Source: Alicycliphilus denitrificans_A
Lineage (GTDB): Bacteria > Pseudomonadota > Gammaproteobacteria > Burkholderiales > Burkholderiaceae_C
Direction: 5' to 3'
Assembly (NCBI RefSeq): GCF_044792555.1
Contig: NZ_CP126238.1
Span: 2,976,001-3,040,000 of the forward strand
Length of the DNA: 64,000 nucleotides
This document shows, piece after piece, positions 42,792-50,582 of the stretch. The notes beneath the pieces were generated by a model. The model had not been told where the DNA came from. It made no database searches and was given only the letters and a program-made list of their open reading frames with translations. How positions within the stretch are numbered: the stretch's first letter is position 1; each line of letters begins with the position of its first letter. The translations under genes were made by a program, and so were the position numbers.

Positions 42792-42845
42792 GGTTGTTCC
42801 TAGTGATCAGGGATGTGTGCCGGGCTGTGCCTCGGTCTTCGCTTG

Positions 42846-42932
42846 TGGTGCGCGGGGGGGGACTCGAACCCCCACACCATTGCTGGCGTCAGGACCTAAA
42901 CCTGGTGCGTCTACCAATTTCGCCACCCGCGC
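42846..42932 (-). tRNA. tRNA-Leu (TAG)
   Basis: An 87-base class-II tRNA: acceptor GCGCGGG/CCCGCGC, anticodon TAG in the loop TTTAGGT, long variable arm, T-arm GGTTCGAGTCC, CCA encoded. Located immediately upstream of tig, which may share its transcript. Confidence 0.96.
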
Positions 42933-43035
42933 AGTTCTTTAAGCCACCCGATTGGCTTGAGCTCAGGCCACCCGGGTGAAATAGGTCAAACGGCAGATTT
43001 TACTCTGTCGCGAACCGCCTGCCGTTTCAGCCGCC

Positions 43036-46000
43036 TCATTCGTCCTCCGGCTCGGGCTTTTGCACCCTGAACCAGGCGGCATACATGGCGGGCAAGGCCA
43101 GCAGCGTGAGCACGGTCGCCACGATCAGCCCGCCCATGATGGCCACGGCCATGGGCCCCCAGAACACATTGCGTGACAGGGGGATCATGGCCAGCACCGC
43201 GGCTGCGGCGGTGAGCGCGATCGGACGCAGGCGCCACACGGCGGCAGTGACGATGGCATCCCAGGTGGATCGCCCGGCATTGCGGTTGAGCTCGATCTGG
43301 TCGATGAGGATGACCGAGTTGCGCTGGATCATCCCCATGAGCGCGATCACCCCCAGCAGCGCCACGAAGCCGAACGGCCTCTCCAGCAGCAGCAGCGCCG
43401 CCGCCACGCCGGCGATACCCAGCGGCCCGGTCAGGAACACCAGCACCGAACGGCTGAAGCTGTGCAGCTGCAGCATGAGCAGCGTGAAGACGATGAACAG
43501 CATGATGGGCACCCCGACCACGATGGAAGACGCGCCCTTGCTGCTCTCTTCCACCGCACCCGCCACCTCGATGCGCACGCTGTCGCCCGCCGTCTGCCAG
43601 CGCGCCTCCAGCGCTCGCAGCTCGGGCAGCAGTTGCTCGGTGACGGTGGCGCCCTGCATGCCCTCCACCAGATCGCCCTGCACGGTGATGGCGTAGCTGC
43701 GGCCCGAGCGCCACATCACGCCCGGCTCCCAGGTGAATACCGGCTTGGCGATCTGCGTGAGCGCAATGCTGCGCCCCGAGGCCGTGGGCAGGTAGGCGTT
43801 GGCGATGCCGGAGATGGTCTCGCGCTCATCGGGCGTCTGGCGCAGCACGATATCGATGAGCCTGTCGCCCTCGCGGTACTGGCCCACGGTGGTGCCGCTG
43901 AACATGGTGCGCGCGGCCTGGGCGATGGACTGGCTGCTCACGCCCAGGGCGCGCGCCTTGTCCTGGTCCACCTCCAGGCGCACCGTCTTCACCGATTCAT
44001 TCCAGTTGTCGTTCACGCCCAGCGTATGGACATTGGCGCGCAGCACGGCCTTGACCTCGTCGGCCCGCTGGCGCAGCACGGCCGGGTCGCTGCCGACGAC
44101 GCGAAACTGCACCGGATAGGGCACGGGCGGGCCATTGGGCAGCAACTTCACACGGCCGCGCGCCTCGGGGAATTCCTCGGCCAGCAAGGCCGGCAACTGG
44201 CGGCGCAGCCTCTCGCGCTCGGGCAGGCTCTTGGCCAGCACGATGAACTGCGACACATTGCTCTGCGGAAACACCTGATCGAGCGGCAGATAAAAGCGCG
44301 GCGTGCCCGAGCCCACCCAGGTGGCCACGCTCTGCACACCCGCCTGCTGCTGCAGGCGCTGCTCCACGCGCAGCGTCACCTCCTCGTTGGCGGCAAACGA
44401 GGTGCCCTCGGGGAACCACAGGTCCACCATCACCTCGGGCCGGCTCGAATCGGGAAAGAACTGCTGCTGCACCCGCCCCATGCCGACGAGCCCCAGCGCG
44501 AAGATCGCCAGGGTGGCGCCGATAGTCAGCCAGCGGTGGCGCACGCACCAGTCCACCGTCTTGCGAAAGCGCGCATAGAACGGTGTGTCGAAGACCTCAT
44601 GGGGTGGCGCATCGGGATCATGCGGCTTCACTGTCAGCAGCAGCGTGCCCAGGTAGGGCACGAAGTAGACGGAGACGATCCACGACAGCACCAGCGCGAT
44701 CACCGTCACGGCAAAGATGGCGAAGGTGTACTCCCCCGTCACCGACCTGGCGATGCCGATCGGCAGAAAGCCCGCCGCCGTGATCAGCGTGCCGGTGAGC
44801 ATGGGCATGGCCGTGATGTCATAGGCGAAGGTGGCGGCGCGCATCTTGTCGTAGCCCTCCTCCATCTTGCGCACCATCATCTCCACCGCAATGATGGCGT
44901 CGTCCACCAGCAGCCCCAGGGCGATGATGAGCGAGCCCAGCGACACCTTGTGCAGCCCTATGCCGAAGTAATGCATGGCCAGGAAGGTCACGGCCAGCAC
45001 CAGCGGGATGGTGATGGCCACGACCAGGCCCGGGCGCCAATCCACATACCAGCCAAAGCGCCCGCCCTTGTGCAGGCCCAGCGCGATGAAGCTCACACCG
45101 AGCACGATGATCACGGCCTCGATCAGCACCATGACGAAGTCGTTCACCGACCCGGCCACCGCCGCCGGCTGGTCCTGCACCTGCGCCAGCTGCACGCCCG
45201 CGGGCAGGCGCTGCTGGATGTCGGCCACCGCGGCATGCAGGGCCTTTCCCAGCGCAATGATGTCGCCGCCCTTGGTCATGGAGATGCCCAGCGCAATCAC
45301 CTCCTGCCCCTGAAAGCGCACCTTGACCTGGGGTGGATCGACATAGCCCCGGTGCACCTGGGCAATGTCGCCCAGGCGCAGCTGGGCCACGGACTGCGCG
45401 CCGCGCAGGGGCATGGCGCGCAGCTGCTCCACGCTGGTGAACTGCCCGGCCACGCGCACCTGCACCACATCCTGCGGGGTGTGGATTTCGCCCGCGCTCA
45501 CCACGGCGTTCTGGCTGCCCAGCTGCTGCAGCACGGTCTGCATGTCCAGCCCCATCTGGGCCAGGCGCTTTTGCGAGACCTCGACCCAGATGCGCTCGTC
45601 CTGCACGCCAAACTGCTCGACCTTGGCCACATCCTTGACGCGCAGCAACTGCTGGCGCACGTCGTCGGCAAAGTCCTTGAGCTCGGCGTAGCTGAATCCC
45701 TTGCCCTGCAGCGCGTAGATCACGCCATACACATCGCCGAACTCATCGTTGAAGAACGGGCCCTGGATGTTGCCGGGCAGCTGGTAGCGCATGTCGCCTA
45801 TCTTCTTGCGCACCTGATACCAGATGTTGGCCACCTCCGCCGGCCTGGAGGAATCCTTGAGCTCGAAGATCACCTGCGACTCGCCGGGCTTGCTGTAGCT
45901 GCGGATCTTGTCGGCGTAGGGCACCTCCTGCAGCGTGCGCTCGATCTTGTCGGTCACCTGCTCGGCCACCTGCTGGGCCGTGGCGCCGGGCCAGTAGGTG

Positions 46001-46170
46001 CGCACCACCATGGCGCGGAAGGTGAAGGGCGGGTCCTCGTCCTGCCCCAGCTGAAAGTAGGCGGCAAAGCCCAGCAGCATCAACACCACCATCAGGTAGC
46101 GCGTGAGCGCCGCGTGCTCCAGCGCCCAGCGCGAGAGGTTGAAGCCCTTCTTGGGTTCGATCAGCGACAT
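43036..46170 (-). CDS. RND-family efflux transporter, inner-membrane permease
   Basis: A 1044-residue AcrB/HAE-type permease with 12 helices and two large periplasmic loops. It exports drugs or other compounds by proton exchange. Visible: N-terminal WALEHAALTRYLMVVLMLLG, YWPGATAQQVAEQVTDKIE, the TM4 stretch SLIIALGLLVDDAIIAVEMM with the proton-relay Asp pair, and C-terminal GFVALLGVIALMGMIQRNSV. The motif pattern is closer to the metal-independent MMPL-like HAE group than to CusA. The gene begins nine bases after the adaptor; no outer-membrane factor is encoded nearby. Confidence 0.93.
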   Translation of the reverse strand: MSLIEPKKGFNLSRWALEHAALTRYLMVVLMLLGFAAYFQLGQDEDPPFTFRAMVVRTYWPGATAQQVAEQVTDKIERTLQEVPYADKIRSYSKPGESQVIFELKDSSRPAEVANIWYQVRKKIGDMRYQLPGNIQGPFFNDEFGDVYGVIYALQGKGFSYAELKDFADDVRQQLLRVKDVAKVEQFGVQDERIWVEVSQKRLAQMGLDMQTVLQQLGSQNAVVSAGEIHTPQDVVQVRVAGQFTSVEQLRAMPLRGAQSVAQLRLGDIAQVHRGYVDPPQVKVRFQGQEVIALGISMTKGGDIIALGKALHAAVADIQQRLPAGVQLAQVQDQPAAVAGSVNDFVMVLIEAVIIVLGVSFIALGLHKGGRFGWYVDWRPGLVVAITIPLVLAVTFLAMHYFGIGLHKVSLGSLIIALGLLVDDAIIAVEMMVRKMEEGYDKMRAATFAYDITAMPMLTGTLITAAGFLPIGIARSVTGEYTFAIFAVTVIALVLSWIVSVYFVPYLGTLLLTVKPHDPDAPPHEVFDTPFYARFRKTVDWCVRHRWLTIGATLAIFALGLVGMGRVQQQFFPDSSRPEVMVDLWFPEGTSFAANEEVTLRVEQRLQQQAGVQSVATWVGSGTPRFYLPLDQVFPQSNVSQFIVLAKSLPERERLRRQLPALLAEEFPEARGRVKLLPNGPPVPYPVQFRVVGSDPAVLRQRADEVKAVLRANVHTLGVNDNWNESVKTVRLEVDQDKARALGVSSQSIAQAARTMFSGTTVGQYREGDRLIDIVLRQTPDERETISGIANAYLPTASGRSIALTQIAKPVFTWEPGVMWRSGRSYAITVQGDLVEGMQGATVTEQLLPELRALEARWQTAGDSVRIEVAGAVEESSKGASSIVVGVPIMLFIVFTLLMLQLHSFSRSVLVFLTGPLGIAGVAAALLLLERPFGFVALLGVIALMGMIQRNSVILIDQIELNRNAGRSTWDAIVTAAVWRLRPIALTAAAAVLAMIPLSRNVFWGPMAVAIMGGLIVATVLTLLALPAMYAAWFRVQKPEPEDE

Positions 46171-46179
46171 GGCAAACCC

Positions 46180-47367
46180 TCAACGCGTCGTGGCCGGCCC
46201 CGCCGGAACTTCTTTATTGATAGCTGCTTGCGCTTTATCTACGGGCGTTTCATCCGATTTTGGCTTATAAACCATGACCTTTTGCCCCGGCGTCAGCACA
46301 TGCACGCCCGTGGCCACCACCTGCATGCCGGGCACCAGGCCCGCGGCAATCACGGCCTCGTTGCCGTCGGCCGTGGCCACCTGCACCGCCTGCGAGCGCA
46401 CCGTGCCGCCGCCGCCCTCGCCCGGCTCAAACACCCATACCGCCGTCTCGCCGCCCTCCTGGCGCAGGCTGCTCGTGGGCAGCTTGATGAGCGGCACGCC
46501 CGCACCCGCCGGCCACTGGGGCGTCACATAGACGGTGGCGCCCAGGGGCGGCACGGCCTCGCCCGTCACCGCCACCTTCACCAGAAAGGTACGCGTCACG
46601 GGATCGGCGCTGGCCGCCACCTCGCGCACCTGGCCCGGCATCAGCGCATTCGCCGCCCAGGCGCGCACCTGCACCGGCTGGCCCACGCGCAGCTGGCCGA
46701 CCCTGTCCTCGGGCACGTAGAACACCGCGTCACGCGGGCCATCGCGCGCAATGCGCACCACCGGCGCACCCACGGCCACCACCTGGCCGGGCTCGGCATC
46801 TACGCCCGTCACCACGCCCGCCGCGTCTGCCAGCAGGCGCGTGTAATCGGCCTGATGGCCCTGGGTGGCCAGCTGGGCGCGCGCCTGGTCCAGCGCCGCC
46901 TGGGCCGACTTCAGCTGGGCCTCGCGCCGGTCCAGCTCGGCGCCGCTGATGAAGTTCTGCGCCTTGAGCTTGGCAAAGCGCTCGAAATCCGCCGCCGCCA
47001 GGTCGCGCTGCGTGGTGGCGGCCGCCACCTGGGCGCGCGCGGCCTGGGTGGCCAGCGCGTAGTCGCGCACATCCAGCTGCGCCAGCACCTGGCCCGCCTG
47101 CACACGCTGGCCCAGTTCGGCCTGGCGCTGCACGATCTTGCCGGCCACGCGAAAGGACAGGCGCGACTCCACGCGCGCGCGCACCTCGCCCGAGTATTCA
47201 AGCCGCATCTGCATGGGAGACGGCCCCACGGTGATGAGCTTGACCGAGCGCAACGGCTCGGGCGCAGGCGCAGGCCGCGAACAACCCGCCAGCAAGGCCG
47301 CGCAGGCCGCAAGAGCGCACAAAAAAAGCCCCCGACGGGGCCGCACAAGGGCAGGAAAGCTGGACAT
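46180..47367 (-). CDS. RND efflux adaptor (membrane-fusion) lipoprotein
   Basis: The 395-residue periplasmic adaptor begins with a lipoprotein signal (ALLAGC, Cys29). It then has the beta-barrel and lipoyl halves (LEYSGEVRARVESRLSFRVA, LGQRVQAGQVLAQLDV), a helical hairpin and the distal domain (PVTRTFLVKVAV). The last ~30 residues depart from the family: residues about 366-384 (KPKSDETPVDKAQAAIN) are encoded by a copy of the 55-bp dispersed repeat. It is divergent from hpnC. Confidence 0.92.
   Translation of the reverse strand: MSSFPALVRPRRGLFLCALAACAALLAGCSRPAPAPEPLRSVKLITVGPSPMQMRLEYSGEVRARVESRLSFRVAGKIVQRQAELGQRVQAGQVLAQLDVRDYALATQAARAQVAAATTQRDLAAADFERFAKLKAQNFISGAELDRREAQLKSAQAALDQARAQLATQGHQADYTRLLADAAGVVTGVDAEPGQVVAVGAPVVRIARDGPRDAVFYVPEDRVGQLRVGQPVQVRAWAANALMPGQVREVAASADPVTRTFLVKVAVTGEAVPPLGATVYVTPQWPAGAGVPLIKLPTSSLRQEGGETAVWVFEPGEGGGGTVRSQAVQVATADGNEAVIAAGLVPGMQVVATGVHVLTPGQKVMVYKPKSDETPVDKAQAAINKEVPAGPATTR
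46217..46271 (+). repeat. Dispersed ~55-bp repeat, copy inside the RND adaptor gene
   Basis: TTGATAGCTGCTTGCGCTTT, then CTACGGGCG, CCGATTTTGGCTTATAAA. Nearly identical in its first 33 bases to the copy at 48345-48398. The adaptor gene reads through it on the opposite strand without a stop. Confidence 0.8.
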
Positions 47368-47452
47368 GGGCGCACGCCAGAAGGCGCTTAATGACTCATG
47401 GGTTAGTAATCTATGTGAAACCCGTTTTCACTGTCAAGCGACAATCCCCGCC

Positions 47453-48331
47453 GTGACTCCCACGCCCTCCTCGCCCTCCGCCGGCGCGCCCACTGCGGCA
47501 GCGCCGGTCACGCACTACGAAAACTTCCCCGTAGCCTCGCTCCTATGCCCGCCGCAGCTGCGCCAGCCGATTGCCGCCCTCTACGCCTTCGCGCGCACGG
47601 CCGACGACATTGCCGACGAGGGCCAGGCCACGGCAGCCGAGCGCCTGGCCGACCTGGCCGCCTATCGCGCCGAACTGCGCTCTGTGGCCGCAGGCCAGCC
47701 CCCCGGCGTACGCTGGGCCGCCGTGTTCGGCCCACTGCAGGCCGTGCTCGGCAGCCACCGGCTGCCGGTGGCCCTGCTCCAGGACCTGCTGGACGCCTTT
47801 GCCCAGGACGTGGCCATGACCGAGGCCGGCGCCAGCTACGCCGACCGCGCGCAGCTGCTCGACTACTGCCGCCGCTCCGCCAACCCCGTGGGCCGGCTGC
47901 TGCTGCACCTGTACGGCGTACAGGACGAGGCCGCCCAGCACGAAAGCGACGCCATCTGCAGCGCCCTGCAGCTCATCAACTTCTGGCAGGACCTGAGCGT
48001 GGACCTGCCGCGCGGCCGCCACTACCTGACGGACGCCGACTGCGCCGCCCACGGCGTGGCGCGCGCCGACCTGGCGGCGCAGCGGCGCAGCCCCGCCAGC
48101 GACCGCCTGATCCTGGACTGCGCCGCCTGGGCGCGCGCCCTCATGCTGCAGGGCGCGCCGCTGGTACGCCGCCTGCCCGGCCGCGCCGGCTGGGAGCTGC
48201 GCCTAGTGGTGCAGGGCGGCCTGCGCATTCTGGACAAGGTGCAGGCGCTGGGTGGCGCCAGCCTGCTCACGCGGCCCCGGCTGGGCGCAGCAGACTGGTT
48301 GCTCATGCTGGCGCGCGCCCTGCGCATGTAG
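47453..48331 (+). CDS. hpnC: Squalene synthase HpnC (hydroxysqualene synthase)
   Basis: In the HpnCDE route HpnC converts presqualene diphosphate to hydroxysqualene. The 292-residue protein has the two metal-binding signatures of trans-isoprenyl diphosphate synthases: TADDIADE (Asp51 onward) and LINFWQDLSVD. The most likely start is the GTG at 47453 (TPTPSSPSAGAP); the frame is open upstream but overlaps the divergent adaptor gene. hpnD follows 115 bases later, after a dispersed repeat copy. Confidence 0.92.
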   Translation: MTPTPSSPSAGAPTAAAPVTHYENFPVASLLCPPQLRQPIAALYAFARTADDIADEGQATAAERLADLAAYRAELRSVAAGQPPGVRWAAVFGPLQAVLGSHRLPVALLQDLLDAFAQDVAMTEAGASYADRAQLLDYCRRSANPVGRLLLHLYGVQDEAAQHESDAICSALQLINFWQDLSVDLPRGRHYLTDADCAAHGVARADLAAQRRSPASDRLILDCAAWARALMLQGAPLVRRLPGRAGWELRLVVQGGLRILDKVQALGGASLLTRPRLGAADWLLMLARALRM

Positions 48332-48344
48332 TCTCACTGCAGCA

Positions 48345-48398
48345 TTGATAGCTGGCTGCGCTTTATAGACGGGCGTTACAGGCTTTTTTGACTCAAAA
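48345..48398 (+). repeat. Dispersed ~55-bp repeat, copy between hpnC and hpnD
   Basis: TTGATAGCTGGCTGCGCTTT, AGACGGGCG, GGCTTTTTTGACTCAAAA. It is the best match to the copy in the adaptor gene at 46217. It fills half of the 115-bp gap inside the squalene operon. Confidence 0.8.
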
Positions 48399-48446
48399 CC
48401 GCCACGCCCCGGCCGGCCGCGTGCGCCATGGGACAATCACGCCCCC

Positions 48447-49286
48447 ATGAGTCCCGACCAGTATGTCCAGCAAAAGGCCGCCGCCTCCGGCAGCAGCTTC
48501 TACTACGCCTTCCTGTTCCTGCCACGCGCGCGGCGCGCGGCCATCACGGCCTTTTATGCCTTCTGCCGCGAGGTGGACGACGTGGTGGACGAAGTGTCGG
48601 ATGCCGGCGTGGCCCAGGCCAAGCTGGCCTGGTGGCAGGACGAGGTCGCCAAGTCCTTCGCCGGCCAGCCCAGCCACCCGGTGATGCAGGCGCTGGTGCC
48701 GCATGTGGCCGCCTATGGCATTGAGGAGCGCCAGCTGCAGGCCGTCATCGAAGGCTGCCAGATGGACCTGGAGCAGGCACGCTACCCCGACTTTCGCAGC
48801 CTGCAGCGCTACTGCCACCTGGTGGCCGGCGTGGTGGGCGAGGTGGCGGCGCGCATCTTCGGCCAGACCCATGAAGCCACCACGCAATATGCGCACAAGC
48901 TGGGCCTGGCCTTCCAGCTCACCAACATCATCCGCGACGTGGGCGAGGACGCCATGCGCGGGCGCATCTACCTTCCCGTCAGCGAACTGCAGCAGTTCGA
49001 CGTGAAGGCGCAGGAGATCACCCAGCGCGAATACTCGGACCGTTTCGCCACCCTCATGCGCTTTCAGGCCGAGCGCGCCCACATGTTCTACGACGAGGCC
49101 CTGGCCCTGCTGCCCGATGTGGACCGGCGCGCGCAAAAGCCCGGCCTGATGATGGCCAGCATCTACCGCACGCTGCTGCGCGAGATCGAGGCCGATGGCT
49201 TCCAGGTGCTGCACCAGCGCATCAGCCTGACGCCGCTGCGCAAGTTCTGGCTGGCCTGGAAGGTGCAGGCGCTGGGCATGCTGTGA
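48447..49286 (+). CDS. hpnD: Presqualene diphosphate synthase HpnD
   Basis: HpnD condenses two farnesyl diphosphates to presqualene diphosphate. The 279-residue protein carries FCREVDDVVDE (Asp44 onward), the family Tyr/Arg-rich block and the second Asp motif LTNIIRDVGEDAMRGRIYLP. The paralogue HpnC lies upstream and HpnE overlaps its stop by four bases, giving the full squalene module. Confidence 0.95.
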   Translation: MSPDQYVQQKAAASGSSFYYAFLFLPRARRAAITAFYAFCREVDDVVDEVSDAGVAQAKLAWWQDEVAKSFAGQPSHPVMQALVPHVAAYGIEERQLQAVIEGCQMDLEQARYPDFRSLQRYCHLVAGVVGEVAARIFGQTHEATTQYAHKLGLAFQLTNIIRDVGEDAMRGRIYLPVSELQQFDVKAQEITQREYSDRFATLMRFQAERAHMFYDEALALLPDVDRRAQKPGLMMASIYRTLLREIEADGFQVLHQRISLTPLRKFWLAWKVQALGML

Positions 49287-50572
49287 GGCTCGCCATCGTC
49301 GGCGCCGGCTGGGGCGGCATGGCCGCGGCCGTGCAGGCCGCACAGGCGGGCCACGCGGTGACCGTGTTCGAGGCCGGCCGCACCCTGGGCGGGCGCGCGC
49401 GCGCCGTGGCGGCGCAGCGGGCCGACGGCAGCGCCGTGACCTTGGACAACGGCCAGCACATCCTCATCGGCGCCTACGCCGAATGCCTGCGCCTGATGCG
49501 CAGCGTGGGCGTAGACCCGTCCCAGGCCCTGCTGCGCCTGCCGCTGGCCCTGGTCTTCGCCGACGGCACGGGCCTGGCCCTGCCCGACGCGCCGCCGCCC
49601 TGGGACGCGCTGGCCGGCATGGCCCGCGCGCGCGGCTGGAGCGCGGGCGAGCGCTGGGCCCTGCTGGCACGCGCGGCGCGCTGGCGCCTGGGCGGCTTTA
49701 CCTGCGCAGCAGGCACCAGCGTGGCCGATCTATGCACCGGCCTGCCCGAGCGGCTGCTGCGCGAATTCATAGACCCGCTGTGCGTCTCGGCCCTGAACAC
49801 CCCGGCGCATGAGGCCTGCGGCCAGGTGTTCCTGCGCGTGCTGCGCGACGGCCTGTTTGCCGGGCGCGGCGGCTCCAACCTGCTGCTGCCGCGCCGCGAC
49901 CTGGGCGCGCTCTTGCCCGAACCCGCGGCGCATTGGCTGCAGGCGCACGGCCACGCCGTGCACCGGGGCCGGCGCGTACAGCAGCTGCTGCGGGACGGCT
50001 CGGGCTGGCAGGTGGACGGCGAACGCTTTCACGCCGTGCTGCTGGCCACCGGCAGCCACGAGGCCGCGCGCCTGGTGGCCGGGGCCGACACACCCGATTC
50101 ACAGGCCCTGCAGGCCTGGGCCGCCACCGCCCAGGCCCTGCGCTTCGGCGCCATCGCCACCGTCTACGCCGAGCAGCCCGGCGCCCGCGCGGCCCTGCTG
50201 GCGCGCCCCATGCTGGCGCTGCGCCCGCGCCCGGGCCGGCCCGCGCAGTTCGTGTTCGACCGCGCACGGCTCGATGGCAATTCCGGCCTGCTGGCCTTCG
50301 TGGTCAGCGCCTTCGAGGGCGAGCGCGGCCAGCTGGAGCGCGAGGTGCTGGCCCAGGCCGCCGAGGACCTGGGCCTGGCCGGCCTGCGCGTGCTGCAGAC
50401 CGTGGTGGAAAAGCGCGCCACCTTTGCCTGCACCCCCGCCCTGGCGCGCCCGCCGCGCCTTATCGCACCAGGCCTGCAGGCCTGTGGCGACTATGTGGCC
50501 GGCCCCTATCCTGCGACACTCGAGGGCGCCGTGCTGCATGGTGTGGCCGCGGTGCAGGATTTGATGCCATGA
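49283..50572 (+). CDS. hpnE: Hydroxysqualene dehydroxylase HpnE
   Basis: An FAD-dependent amine-oxidase-fold enzyme that reduces hydroxysqualene to squalene. The 429-residue protein has the N-terminal dinucleotide fold (IVGAGWGGMAAAVQAAQAGH, VFEAGRTLGGRARA) and a C-terminal GDYVAGPYPATLEGAVLHG typical of the family. The start is a GTG overlapping the hpnD stop (GTGA), so translation is coupled. Confidence 0.95.
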   Translation: MRLAIVGAGWGGMAAAVQAAQAGHAVTVFEAGRTLGGRARAVAAQRADGSAVTLDNGQHILIGAYAECLRLMRSVGVDPSQALLRLPLALVFADGTGLALPDAPPPWDALAGMARARGWSAGERWALLARAARWRLGGFTCAAGTSVADLCTGLPERLLREFIDPLCVSALNTPAHEACGQVFLRVLRDGLFAGRGGSNLLLPRRDLGALLPEPAAHWLQAHGHAVHRGRRVQQLLRDGSGWQVDGERFHAVLLATGSHEAARLVAGADTPDSQALQAWAATAQALRFGAIATVYAEQPGARAALLARPMLALRPRPGRPAQFVFDRARLDGNSGLLAFVVSAFEGERGQLEREVLAQAAEDLGLAGLRVLQTVVEKRATFACTPALARPPRLIAPGLQACGDYVAGPYPATLEGAVLHGVAAVQDLMP

Positions 50573-50582
50573 AAGAGAACCG

